Positions 1 to 10,249 of a stretch of 64,000 nt of DNA are shown in pieces. This DNA comes from Aurantiochytrium sp. KH105 (lineage: Eukaryota; Sar; Bigyra; Thraustochytrida; Thraustochytriidae). The notes beneath the pieces were generated by a model. It saw only the letters and a list, made by a program, of their open reading frames with translations. It was not told the DNA's origin and searched no databases. How positions within the stretch are numbered: position 1 is the stretch's first letter; the number at the start of each line of letters is the position of its first letter. The position numbers and the translations under genes were made by a program. The DNA lies in assembly GCA_003116975.1 (NCBI GenBank), contig BGKB01000060.1:281208-345207 (forward strand). The letters run 5' to 3'.

Positions 1-590
1 TTTTGACCCGCGACAAGTCCTTCTTCGCGCCTTTGCTGTTTCTGAGGTCTGTCTCAGTACCGGACACTGCAGAGTCATTTCAGAGCAAATTTTTGGTGGC
101 AGGGGCGGTTGTAGGCCGCGATGAAGTCCTTCACGCGCGTCTCAAAAAGACAACGTACGCCAGCAATCCGCTGTCAGGGTTTGCTGTTGTAGATCTAGGA
201 GATTCTCTGATTCATCTCCGCCCTGATCAACTGCAGATCAAGTCCATCGATGACCTTGCCGCCGGTGACACGATTTGGCTCAAACCCCCTTCCGAGGAGA
301 AAATGCATCGAAAGATAGTCTTTTGGCCTGTCGGATCCTCTGCATTTCCGTCTTGGCTTAGTTGCCCATTCACCGATCGAAGAGGCGATCAAGCAGCATC
401 AGCTGGCGACCTCGATGACGTCAACGACGACGAAGATTTTGCCATCTTAGCTCATGCTCGGGAGACGAGTCGCAAACGCACTTGTCCAGCAAGCTCGGAT
501 CATCAAGCGCACGCACAGAAGATGCCTCGGCATCCCGCGGGCGCTCAGCAGACTTCGCAAGTCTCACAAGCCTTATTCAGCAAAGACTAA
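1..590 (+). CDS. 3' end of an unidentified protein-coding gene (partial)
   Basis: An open frame enters from the left edge and stops at TAA 588-590; about 195 residues are visible and no ATG is needed inside the window, so this is probably the C-terminal part of a larger protein. The first ~110 residues mix hydrophobic and charged segments like a folded beta-rich domain (VVDLGDSLIHL, GDTIWLKP). The last ~80 are hydrophilic and disordered, with an acidic patch (DLDDVNDDEDF) followed by a basic one (RKRT). I do not recognise the family. The gene lies on the same strand as the MLO-like gene, 1.27 kb upstream of it. The frame could also be the last exon of a spliced gene. Confidence 0.45.
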   Translation, partial: LTRDKSFFAPLLFLRSVSVPDTAESFQSKFLVAGAVVGRDEVLHARLKKTTYASNPLSGFAVVDLGDSLIHLRPDQLQIKSIDDLAAGDTIWLKPPSEEKMHRKIVFWPVGSSAFPSWLSCPFTDRRGDQAASAGDLDDVNDDEDFAILAHARETSRKRTCPASSDHQAHAQKMPRHPAGAQQTSQVSQALFSKD

Positions 591-1860
591 CATAAAAGCC
601 CTTGGTTTCACCGCTTTCCTCTGCATTCACGGTGGGCTTGTGTCTTCAACTGCGCTCAATCGCCACGCAAATTAAAGTATACATCGAATGCGGCTCACTC
701 TAGGCCTACCAAAGGTATCGACAAGATGCATTCACAGTCAAACACATGTGCCTTGAATTGTACTGCGCAGGCCATACGCGCAACAGCACCCTACCTCACG
801 GAGGCTGTAGACACTGCCTTCCCTAGCGCATTTGCTGCCACCTGCTGCTACTGCTGCTGCTGCTGCTGTTGCTCCTGGCGAGCCAGACCCTTGCAAGGGT
901 CGCGCGAGCTGTGTACACACCGTAAAGAAATCGAATCTTGAGGTTGGAAGGTGTGGGGCCGGTGGGTAGCAAGGAAGAGCGAGGTGGCCGCAGCGATGTC
1001 TATACAGAAGATGTCTGCAGAAGATGTCCCCGGCGCCAGGAGCCCAGACCAGCCGCACCGCCGTGAGATCGACTTCTGGCCGCTTGTGTTGAGGCGACCG
1101 ATCCGGAGGGCTCGAGAACCAGTGGCCATGGACGGACGGTAGATTGGTGGGGTCGTTTGGGCACCGCTTGCCCGCCTTCATCATCATAGAGACGCACGCG
1201 GGTTTAGGCTTTTGTGAACACTTCAAGCCAGACGCAAACTTACGCTGTTTGATGGCTCTGATCACGAGGCGCCTCCAGCCACCCAAGCATGCACACAAAC
1301 CTGGAAATGCACAACCTGCAAACCCCGCTCGCTCGCTTCGGCACCGGCAAGACGTTCTCGGCGCGGCGCCAGCAGGCTCGACACGCGCGCTCCACGGCCC
1401 AAGCCCTGCGCGAGCTCGCGCCGCACCTTCTCGCCCTTCCAGGTAGCCACGCAGCCAGGCAGCCAGGCACTGCCAGTCAATTGGTTAACAACGCACCAGC
1501 CATACGAACCGGGTGAATCTGGCTGCGTTTGCGCACGTGCAAAACTTCTCGCGCGACGGAAGCGGCAAGACACGAGGCATTCCCTCAACGCTGTGTGAAG
1601 GGACGTGGCGTGACGATTGGAGCGCGGAGAGACAAGGAGGAGGAGGAGGAGGAGGAGTGGCGTTGCGCAAAGCTTGTTCTTTCGTAGCGAGCTCGACTTG
1701 TCGCTCGCGAGCTCGCGAGCTCGACAGAGAAACAATCACACAAACAATCGTCTTTTCATCTTCGTTCTTTACGACCTAGGTAGGTCTTCATTCTGCGTGC
1801 GCCAAAGGCGAAGCTGAAGAGGCCTCGCGGCAATCAGGGAAAAGCTTCTTGGGCGCAGTA
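591..1860. other. Intergenic / 5' leader region of the MLO-like gene with simple repeats
   Basis: No supportable gene. It holds an interrupted CTG/GCT tract (842-872), a GGA tract (1636-1657) and a GAGCTCGCGAGCTCG palindromic stretch near 1690-1720. Open frames here are short, overlap on both strands and have no recognisable domains. Confidence 0.6.
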
Positions 1861-4011
1861 ATGACCCCCACGGGCGATCACGGCCTCATGAACCTTGTCT
1901 ACAATGTGAGCCTCGAAGAGGACGCAGGAGGGCGCGCCCTCGCAGGGACGGGCGTGGACGCTCTGAATGAGTGCAAGTTCCGCCTGGAGAAGATCGCCTT
2001 CGGCTACGACCGTCTGCTGCTATGGCTCGCGCTCCTCGGCCTGGCGTCCGCTTTACTGGAAAACTACCTTCACAGACTCGAGCGCAAGTCAGAGATGCAA
2101 AAGTCATATCTGCGCTTCTTGCGGCAAACGTACAAGGAACTCGTGATTCTTGGCTTTCTCAGTTTCTTCCTGATCATGCTGCGCGACTTTTATCCGAACA
2201 TGACGAAGAACGCCTTTCTTATTATTGAGATGGCACATTTATGGCTCTTCTCGGTCGGTATCGCTTTCATCTTTGTTGCCATTCAGATTAGCAGTGGCCT
2301 TGTAAGGAGCAAGCGATTGTGGGACACGGCATTTACGCACGGCCTTCAGGTCATCGAGGTAGAGTACCGCAAATTCTTCGAGTGGAACTCATTTGTGGCG
2401 TACTTGGTGTGTTTCATCCCCGGGTATTTTTACACGAACACGCTCCACGAACAGGTGAAGCTGTGGATCTTGCGCAAGCAATTTATCAAAGTCAATCACA
2501 TGCCATCAACCTTCGACTTCCCCAAGTATCTGCGCAAGACGCTCACGGTGAACATGTTCAAGGCCGTAGAGATTGGCTGGCAGTCCTGGGCCGTGCTGTG
2601 TTCCTTCTTTTTCATCGGGTATATGATCACAGCCATCGTGGACAAGGGTACGGGCTCGATTAACTCTGACGTGGCTTCGATTGGCTGTGTGAGCATGACA
2701 CTCTTTATCACCCTTTTGGCAAGCCGAATGGGCGCGGCGCTCAAGGGCGCATCCAATCGGTACTTTCGTCTTCTCGGATGTTCTCGACCGCACGACTTTG
2801 AAACACTTCTCGAGTTCGCCAAGGAGGTGTACCGCGACGAGGACCGTCAGCACCATGCGAGGGTGTTGAATGGCTTTTCGCACGATGATCTTCGCCTGCA
2901 GCAGGTCCTGCGCGAGTGCAGAAACAATAACGTGCTATCGCAACAAGACATTACCACCAAGCACTCGATCTTTGGAACGAAACATGATGAAAATAATGCC
3001 TTCGAGAAGCACATGCCGCTCTTCTCACCAACAGCCTTTGTGGTATTGCTGCGCATCTTTATTCTCGCCCAGTGCTATGTGATGGGACTTCTTTTCGTAT
3101 TGTGGATGGGTCATACCAACTTTACCTCAATCTTTATCGGCGTCACCGTCACCGAGATATTCCTGCACTTGTATCTCTTTGGCAGGATCATCCCAGAGCT
3201 CATGCGCGACTTTGCGCTCATGGGAAGCGTGCTCATCCTCAACGAAGCCGCACTCGACCGCATCGAGGACACCTTTCAGCATCACAAGTCAACGAATGCA
3301 GCCATCTACGACCTTTCGCAGATCCTCTTTGAGTCCTACCGACGCTGTGCGTTCGAATTGTTTCCAACCGTCATGCCGAACCTTGATGAGGGATCGCAGA
3401 TCCGGGTCATTGATGCGGTCTTCAAGGAACTAAGCCCGAACGGCGCCAAACGAGTCGGCGCTATCTCGCTCTGTAAGCGTCTTCAAGGCCGCATGCGTCC
3501 TCGAAAGATGAAGCTTGTTTTTCGTGCCCTCAATACCCCGCGCGGCCTCACGGTTGACGAGTGTCGATTCCTCATCAAGGGCATGATTGTGATCAACGCC
3601 GAGACAGAGAACATGGATCACAACCTCGAGCTCTGCTTTGGAAAAGCAGAGATCCGCTGCGGGCTGTGCGGCGCCATGGTCTCCACGGACGACGTCGATG
3701 AGCATGCGGGGAAATTGTGCCCCAAGCTTCCAGCGAGCGAAGGCGAGGAATTGGCACGGACGATTCCATCGCCCGATACAACCATCAAAGATCTCTTGGA
3801 GCGCCTCGTTGGTGAGGAGGGCGTTCTTAACACGAGCACGCGGTATGGCTTGTTACAGCCCCACTTTGACGAGGATCTCTGGGCAGATACCGAAGCTGCT
3901 CCATACCAAGCGAGCTTCTCGCGCTTGCATGGCCCTCTCGCGCCACTCTCTTTCAAGATGGAAGATGAAGACTCCACTTACTCCGAGGATGGTGACGATG
4001 ATGAAGCCTAA
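1861..4011 (+). CDS. MLO-like multi-pass membrane protein
   Basis: Single exon, 716 residues from the ATG at 1861; the frame extends 12 bases upstream only through a TTG. The order of segments matches the plant MLO family. There is a first hydrophobic helix (~51-66) and a KELVILGFLSFFL segment (~92-110, like LMLLGFISLLL of MLO), then a His-led membrane helix. A FDFPKYLRKTL motif (~218-228) is the counterpart of the MLO FDFHKYIKRSL motif. Later come a conserved ASRMG segment and a last helix pair ending in a LMRDFALMGS motif (MLO: YALVTQMGS). The C-terminal third is cytosolic-like, with a C-x2-C/H/C arrangement (~600-621) and an acidic tail. MLO proteins are calmodulin-binding membrane proteins, recently linked to Ca2+ transport in plants; which job it has here is unknown. 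The family call rests on motif order. Confidence 0.7.
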   Translation: MTPTGDHGLMNLVYNVSLEEDAGGRALAGTGVDALNECKFRLEKIAFGYDRLLLWLALLGLASALLENYLHRLERKSEMQKSYLRFLRQTYKELVILGFLSFFLIMLRDFYPNMTKNAFLIIEMAHLWLFSVGIAFIFVAIQISSGLVRSKRLWDTAFTHGLQVIEVEYRKFFEWNSFVAYLVCFIPGYFYTNTLHEQVKLWILRKQFIKVNHMPSTFDFPKYLRKTLTVNMFKAVEIGWQSWAVLCSFFFIGYMITAIVDKGTGSINSDVASIGCVSMTLFITLLASRMGAALKGASNRYFRLLGCSRPHDFETLLEFAKEVYRDEDRQHHARVLNGFSHDDLRLQQVLRECRNNNVLSQQDITTKHSIFGTKHDENNAFEKHMPLFSPTAFVVLLRIFILAQCYVMGLLFVLWMGHTNFTSIFIGVTVTEIFLHLYLFGRIIPELMRDFALMGSVLILNEAALDRIEDTFQHHKSTNAAIYDLSQILFESYRRCAFELFPTVMPNLDEGSQIRVIDAVFKELSPNGAKRVGAISLCKRLQGRMRPRKMKLVFRALNTPRGLTVDECRFLIKGMIVINAETENMDHNLELCFGKAEIRCGLCGAMVSTDDVDEHAGKLCPKLPASEGEELARTIPSPDTTIKDLLERLVGEEGVLNTSTRYGLLQPHFDEDLWADTEAAPYQASFSRLHGPLAPLSFKMEDEDSTYSEDGDDDEA

Positions 4012-4324
4012 GAAGTTACGATAGCCAGTGTGTGACAAGAGGCTTTGCGTTGTTTCGAATCACAAACAAAAAAACACACATGCCGATCATGTTGCGCACC
4101 TGACATGTGTACTTTATTTCATACTCTGTGTAAAATGTAGAATGATGTTACTGTTGTCTTTATTTGACCGCCACTCACGCTTGCATACCTTTGTCGCAAG
4201 CAATGGTGTCGATGGATGAAGTGGATTTTTTGGTCGATGGCGAGTCCACTACAAATTTCCATTGCAGAATATTGGTCAAAAGACAGATGCTGATCCTGTT
4301 TCTTGAATTCAGTTCTAGAATTCC
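4012..4324. other. Convergent 3' region, MLO-like / CCDC25
   Basis: A 313-bp gap between two convergent stop codons, AT-richer than its surroundings and presumably the two 3' UTRs. No gene seen. Confidence 0.6.
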
Positions 4325-5176
4325 CTACATGAAGCCTTCTTCAAAGTCGACAGCGGCAGAAGTGTCCTCGGTAGCACCGAGATTCTCGTTCGTCATCATG
4401 TCGTCCTCGTTAAAGAGATGCTTGTAGTCGCGCGCCTCCTTTTCAGCCTGCATGCGGGCCTTTTCCTGAGCGTCCTTCTTTGCTTGGACCTTGGCGCGCT
4501 CGCGGCGTAGCTTGGCGACACGCGCGTCCCTTTCAGCGCGTTGAGCGGCCAAATCGGGGTGTTCCTCACGTTTTGTCTTATTGAGTCTGTTGACAATCTC
4601 GCGGTGCTTGGGGACATCTTTGACTTTGATAACCTTTTTGCTGTCATGGAAACCGACCTGGCCATCTGCCATGTCACCAGTCTTTTTGAGGTTCTCCCAT
4701 TCCGTGTACACGACGTCTACGGTGGTCTTTTTGCACCCTTCAATTGAGTTTGCTTTGACCAGGGCTACGCAATCCTCGACGGCCTCGGCGATGTGGTCAA
4801 GGTTGCCGGTCTCGCGAAATTTTTTACGCAGCGGACCGATGGGCAGCCTCTGCGCAACGGCATTCCAGCTCACGTCAGCTCGATTCAAGACGACACGGTC
4901 AATCGGGTCTCCACCACTTACCAGATAAACGTGCGCGGAGGACAGATTGTCCACATGAAACCAGACGTCCTCTGGCTGTTTTTCGATGTGTATCGATCAC
5001 ACGTTAGTTGAATAAGCGCAAAAGCGGATCCCAGGTCAACAACAGTGGCCTCGGCCGGGCTGGCCACACTGGACGCGCAGACGTACCCATCCGTGCTTGA
5101 TGAGGTGCTCGTTCTCAAACTTGTCCTTGCCCATGTAGAGCATGAGGCCACCTCGGGCTTCAAAGTAGAAAACCAT
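4325..5176 (-). CDS. CCDC25: CCDC25-type NFACT-R domain protein (3 exons)
   Basis: Exons on the minus strand are 5087-5176, 4922-4975 and 4325-4849, giving 222 residues (human CCDC25 has 208). Exon 1 reads [10 protein letters not shown]...[16 protein letters not shown], exon 2 [18 protein letters not shown], and exon 3 continues RLPIG...[15 protein letters not shown]. This is the NFACT-R core, known to bind RNA/DNA or sit at ribosome-associated complexes. A basic coiled coil ([19 protein letters not shown]) and an acidic end (DFEEGFM) follow. Donors are GTACGT (5086) and GTAAGT (4921); acceptors are AACAG|CC and GCGCAG|AGG. Intron 1 is 111 nt and contains CTAAC; intron 2 is 72 nt, has no stop and keeps the frame, so retention would add 24 residues. 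The stop faces the MLO-like gene; SAR1 lies upstream on the same strand. Confidence 0.88.
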
Positions 5177-5594
5177 CTTTGATACGCTTCTCGGTCGTGC
5201 TGACTACGGCAAAGGCCTGAGCTGGACAAGCCTGCAGCGCGCCGATCGACCTCTACTGCCCGCACCGCTCTTCGTCGTGTTGTCGCGACCCGCGACCACG
5301 CTCTTACAAGGCTGACGAGCGCGTGTGCGTTCAAGGTTTGGTGGTCCTTGTCTCCTGTCTTTTTGGTCACGTTGGCAAGAAGGGGGCGACGTGAGAGAAG
5401 CGACCACAAAGAAGGAGGAGCGCAACGCCGCTATGAAAGCCAAGACGTCAGTCAAGATCGTAATGGGGATGAAAATCGTAAAAGGATACGTATGAACAGG
5501 GACAAAGCGGCGTAGGTGCAAGATGCAAATTCTCTCGTTTCTTTTACTTTTTGTTTTCTGTTTGGCGTCGTCGGGACTAGGGTCATGCGGGAAA
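5177..5594. other. CCDC25 upstream region / SAR1 3' region
   Basis: A 418-bp gap between the SAR1 stop and the CCDC25 start, both on the minus strand. No further coding exon recognised; a long open frame on the minus strand (5204-5914) merely reads through SAR1 exon 5 and introns in another frame. Confidence 0.5.
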
Positions 5595-6746
5595 TCAGTT
5601 GAGGAACTGCGAGAGCCACTGGAAGGACTCCTGGATGCCGGCCTTGCGCACGCTGTATTGGCATAATAGAAAAATAGAAAAGTTAGTATCGCGCCAGTCG
5701 ACGAACAAGTAGTTGTAACATCAGGCGCAGGGATAACGTACACAGAACACATGAAGAGCTCTGTGTGAGGAAACGAGAAATGAAGCAATAGAAGCGAGTG
5801 GAAAACAATCGTCAGCCACAGGTGAGCCAAGCAAAAAGTGAAGAATGCGCGTGGATAGAAACGTACCGATGGGCCTGACGCCGTTGGCGGCGTCGGGCTT
5901 GGTGTCCTTGCCAAAGGTATCGGTGAGGCCGAGCTGCTGGCGAAGCTCGTCCTCGCCTACAGCGGCGGGAAGATCAATCTTGTTGCCGAGAACAAGGAAG
6001 GGCGTGTTGGAGAGCATCTCATCAGTAAGGAGCTGGTCGAGCTCCTTCTTGGCCTCCGGGAAGCGCTCGCGGTCGAGCGCATCAACGATGTACACCACGC
6101 CATCAACCGTCGTGAAGAAGTCCTTCCAAAGCTTGCCTGTGAACGTTTTCAGAAGCGAGAGCACCATAGTGTTAGAGATCGTGCATACATGTTTGCCGCC
6201 CAAGTCAGCGCATCACGCCGATAAACCCCTTTTTTCTCATACAAAGGAAAGAGGATAAACGACGAGAAATGAAATGGTGCGATGGGATACAAAGAATGAG
6301 AACGTCGCACGTTCATCTTGCCTTTGATGGTGCAGGGCCGACAAGAGCATGGAGTGCTTGACTTACGTGCTGCCTCATGGCCACCGAGATCATGCGCCTG
6401 GAATCGCACGTTGCCAATGACAAGCTCCTCGTGGTTCGGGTGCAGTGTCGGTGTGTGCACGGCGACACGGTCATCCTTGAGCATATGCAGCAAGGTGGTC
6501 TTGCCGGCGTTGTCAAGTCCCAGGAAGAGGATCTTGGCATTCTTGTAGTAGATGCCGAGCCATCCCAAAACGCCGTCTGCAAATGGGGAGACATGGACGG
6601 TATGGACGATTCCATCGAGGATAGAATTTTCGTGTCAGTCTTCTTTTGTCGTGTATTTCCGTCGCGCTCTGCTTCTCCTGTGAGCGACGGGCGTTTTGGA
6701 GCGTTTTCTCTCGCGAAAACGTACAGAACCAGTCAAAGAGGCCCAT
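5595..6746 (-). CDS. SAR1: SAR1-type small GTPase, COPII coat initiation (5 exons)
   Basis: Five exons on the minus strand: 6725-6746, 6367-6576, 5867-6136, 5742-5760 and 5595-5652. Joined, they give 192 residues (human SAR1 has 198). The protein starts [16 protein letters not shown], the amphipathic N-terminal helix of SAR1. G1 is GLDNAGKT (27-34), G3 DLGGH (70-74) with the catalytic His, and G4 NKID (129-132). It ends VRPIELFMCSVVRKAG...WLSQFLN, collinear with animal SAR1. Donors are GTACGT, GTAAGT, GTACGT, GTACGT; acceptors are TTGCAG, TCACAG, CACAG, ATACAG. Introns are 148, 230, 106 and 89 nt; the last has a perfect TACTAAC. Exon 4 is only 19 nt. SAR1-GTP recruits COPII at ER exit sites. 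With four introns in 192 codons it is the most intron-dense gene here. Confidence 0.95.
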
Positions 6747-8440
6747 GGTGCTGCCTCGTCTAGCTTTCGAGATCTGTTAACCTGACGACAATACCACTGC
6801 TGCGCGTGTGTGTGCGACGTGTTCGAACGTGTAAGTTAGCACCCTCTATTCCATCTCGGTCCTTGACGCGCCTCGCACACATCCCCTCGACCTCCCAAGT
6901 CGACCTTGCTCGACCGCTCTCCTCTTTTCTCAGACGTTTCGTGCACCTCGTTGTCGTCGACCACCTCCTCGTCCTCCTCCGTGCGGCTCGCCTGGCTTGG
7001 ACGCGGGCGCACTTGCCGCAGCCCAGCGCAGCGCCACGTCGCCCACCTCGTCGCGAGGTTGCGACAGGCCGCCCCCATCCCTGCCCTCTTGCGCCCGGCC
7101 GCGCCTCGAGCGCGGCTCGGCGAGGCTGGCGGGCCGGGGCCTCGCGCGCCGCGACGAGGTCGGCGTGCGACGAGGCCGGCTTCTCTCCAGCGTCGCCGCC
7201 GGCCTCGAGGTCGGGGTCGGGGTCGGGGTCGGGGTCGAGCTCCGACGAGGTGACGAGGCGCCTGCCTGCCTGCCGAGACAGTCTGGCGCACCCAACACCG
7301 GCTCGCATCGGCGCGGGCCGGTCCTCTCCGCTCTCCTGGCGGGCGGGCGCGGCGCGCGGGCGGCGGCGGGGCCCGGCCTCGCTCGCGCCGCCGCCCGCGC
7401 CCGCGCGCGCGGGGCAGAGCCAACCTACCGCGGTCGCGACGGTCGGTCGCGGGCGAGTCTCTTGCTTCTCGCTCTGCTCGCTCTGCTGATCGGGGTCTGC
7501 GCTGCGAACGTTGCCGCCTTTGCGGCCCTTGCGCGCGCGGCTGCCCACTTGCGGGCCGCGGATACCGCACTTGCGCGCGCGCGAAGCTCCACTTGCAAGC
7601 CGCTGCCGCCGAGGTTCCTTTGCATTCCTTGGAACACCAACGGATGGAACGCGCTGTATCTTGGAACGCCGTGACGGACTCGGACTCGGACGCGGACTCG
7701 GACTGGGACCCGGACGCGGACGCTCAGGAGGAGAGCGCCACGGCGGAGGGAAAGTCGGCGTGCGGATCCTTGCGGGGATTGAGGTGGAGAAATGCTTGAT
7801 GATGAGGAAGGGATGAGGATGGCGGCGTGACTTTAAAAAAAGAAATTGCGTTCACGGAACCAAGTACGAAATCACGACAGGGACTTTTATCAGGAACGAA
7901 CGTGGTCCTGTCTCGTGCTGGTGAGGATGACAGAGTGAAGGCGTTGCTGTTGTCTGAATTTGGTTGCATTCGTTCACGTTTTTGGTTTTGGCAGAAATGG
8001 TGACTGCCAGCGTTTTTCGTCAGGAACAGAAGGAGCGAGTCGGTGGGCTTCCACGGAAAACTCGAAAGCTCGCATTTTGTTCGAATTCAACATTCTCTTT
8101 GCTCGCTCACAAAATAATTCGTTTTCCAGAATTTCTTTACGAAGCTTACGATTGTAAAAGGGGCGAAATGCGGCTCTTTTAAATCGACCGCCCGAACTGA
8201 CCACCCATGAAGCACACGATGCAGGCATCTGCCCTCCACAAAAGAAGCAGAAGAAGAAGAAGAAAAGGTAGACCTTAATGAAACGATGGCGTCACGAGAA
8301 TGGCATGGTAAGGCAATTAAAAAAAAGGGTGAAAGAGACAGCGGATTAAGATAGATTATGTGGGTAATTTGATGTGCAGACGACGATGAAGAGAGGGATG
8401 ATGAACAAGTGACAACGAAGAACGCAAAGATCGAAAAGAT
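6747..8440. other. 1.7-kb GC-rich region without a supportable gene
   Basis: Upstream of SAR1 and downstream of the next minus-strand gene. 6990-7600 is extremely GC-rich and gives long overlapping open frames in nearly every frame, a compositional artefact. It includes a GGTCGG hexamer array (7208-7236) and a degenerate GACTCG/GACGCG array (about 7676-7727). From about 7800 the DNA becomes AT-richer, as expected for a 3' region. It may contain the SAR1 promoter and 5' UTR. Confidence 0.5.
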
Positions 8441-9064
8441 CTAAGAAAAAGGACGCCAGGTGGTGCCGCCGTTCTTGACAACAGTGTCGGTAAAGACGTC
8501 GGCGCTGGTCTTCCTGACGCCCTTGAGCGACTGGTTAAAGTGCGGGAGAATGGCCACAATCGCCATGTCGTGCGAGATGCACCAAGCATCTTTCTCGACA
8601 AAGTGCACACCGAGGTCTGCGTCCATGTACCAGAACTCCACGTCGCGATTGGTGAACACCTTGATGAGCCCATCATTGTCGTTGGCCAGCTTAAAGAACT
8701 GCGTCCAGCCACTATAGAGCTTTTGGCGATTCACCATGAGCCCGCGGATGAGCTCGCTGCGTCCATCACCCTTGAACTTGAAGGCGGCAACGTCCTTGCG
8801 CGGGTAGAAGAAGGCCCACGCGCCTTCCACCGCCGTCTCGGACCACACGGCGTACAGCGTGCCGCCGGAGACGGAATCAAACACCAAGTACATGCCCCTC
8901 GCGCGGCTTTCCTCGTCCTGCGGGAGCCCCATCGCGAACTCGGCCGTTGTTTCGTACCGCGGACCGCGCCGGCCCCTGGCATGCCCGAGCGCCGTGATCG
9001 CCATGCTCTTGCGGTTGCCCGCGTCGCCGCCCGCCTGGGCCTCCGAGCTCCCGCAGATGCCCAT
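8441..9064 (-). CDS. Hypothetical protein with an N-terminal acylation-like motif
   Basis: I take the ATG at 9064, giving 207 residues; the frame runs further upstream only without an ATG and through low-complexity sequence. The N terminus MGICGSSE fits an N-myristoylation signal (Gly2, Ser6) with Cys4 for possible palmitoylation, so membrane tethering is an inference. The rest is one compact domain rich in aromatic residues (MYLVFDSVSGGTLYAVWSE, AWAFFYPRKD, VEFWYMDADLG). It has no membrane helix and ends NGGTTWRPFS. I do not recognise the fold. Coding quality is good: hydrophobic and charged residues alternate as in a beta-rich domain, and composition contrasts with the GC-rich repeats upstream. 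Confidence 0.65.
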   Translation of the reverse strand: MGICGSSEAQAGGDAGNRKSMAITALGHARGRRGPRYETTAEFAMGLPQDEESRARGMYLVFDSVSGGTLYAVWSETAVEGAWAFFYPRKDVAAFKFKGDGRSELIRGLMVNRQKLYSGWTQFFKLANDNDGLIKVFTNRDVEFWYMDADLGVHFVEKDAWCISHDMAIVAILPHFNQSLKGVRKTSADVFTDTVVKNGGTTWRPFS

Positions 9065-10249
9065 GCTGCCTCGCCCCGCCGACCGCCCGCCCGCCCGAGC
9101 GAGCGAGCGAGCGAGCACCCGCGGCCTCGCCTTTCCTTGACCTGCTCGCGTCGCGCGTGCCGCCTCGCTGCACGCGCCGGCCTCGATCGAGCTCGCGATC
9201 TGATCCAATCCGATCCGATCCGCTCTTCGGCGCCGCGCTCGCGGACCTGCCGCCCGCCCGCCTGCCTGCGCGCTGCCCGCCGCGCTGCCCGCTGCGTCGC
9301 GCTCGCCGCGCCTCGCGTTTCCTTTCGCGATCTGCGACTGCGTCTCCTGCAGGCCGCGGAGTTGGCGCGCGCCTCGTGCCGGCCGAGCTCGCACACTCGC
9401 TGCCTAGTATCACTGCGCAGTACTCTGCGCAGTACAATCAATGCGCAGTACAATGCAGGCGCGCATGCACAGCGCGAGAAGCGCTCTTTCGGCCCTTCCG
9501 GGGCTGCACGCGCCGCGTACGCGGGACCGCGGACCCCTCCGGCGACGGCGGCGACGGCGAGCAGCAGCAGCAGCAGGGGAGGGGCGCGGAGGGGCGGAGT
9601 GGCGGAGGCTGCGGAGTCGCTGGTGCGCGTGGGTATGGATGGGGCTGGCTGGTTGAAGGAGGCGGTGTCTGTCTTCGTCGAACTCGTGGTCGGTGCAAGG
9701 TGAGATGCGGCTGCTCGAGCTGAGGGCCAAGTCGAGCCAAGCCAAGCCAAGCGCTAGAGCTTGCTTGGCAAAAGGCGAGCAGAGGTGATGCCATCTTTGC
9801 TTTGCTGATCTGAATCCAGAAGGGCTGCAAATCGAGGAGATTCGGCAGACGGAGATGAATTTCTGATGTCGAAGCGATGCCCCCTCCTCTGAGGCAAGGC
9901 TTTCCAGCGTAGGAAACGATACATTCATCATGATAGATCGCTGAGCTGAGCAGGGCCAAATTCTATTCTTCCAAATCGCGTAAGCAAGCAAGCAAACAAT
10001 CCTGACTGTAATGGAAAGTAAGGGGGAGGACAGGATAGGAAGAAAGGAAGGAAGGAAGGAAGATTGCCTGCACGCCAAAAATACTTGGTTTACTGCAGTA
10101 GCAGCAGCAGCAGCAGCAGCCTATACTGAAGGTGTGAACTGTCGGTGTGCAGTGGCCACTATACAAAGTAGTACGTAGTAGTTCTATCATTTTCGTTCAT
10201 GTTGCAGGTTCATGTTGTAGTAAAGATTTCTACCTCAGCCTTACCTATG
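9065..10249. other. Upstream region of the hypothetical gene / 3' region of the CCA gene
   Basis: No supportable gene. It contains a GAGC repeat (9102-9117), a GCAGTACA-type short repeat (9414-9452), a CCAAG pentamer run (9734-9755), a GGAA repeat (10041-10063) and a CAG tract (10095-10120). Open frames on both strands are GC-driven. Confidence 0.55.

Noticed and set aside
6760-7674. Several 200-260-codon frames on both strands
   Set aside because: The DNA is about 75-80% GC so stops are rare in all frames; products are Arg/Ala/Pro low complexity with no domain.
8540-9703. A 387-codon plus-strand frame
   Set aside because: It is antisense to the better minus-strand gene 8441-9064, and its second half is GC-driven low complexity.
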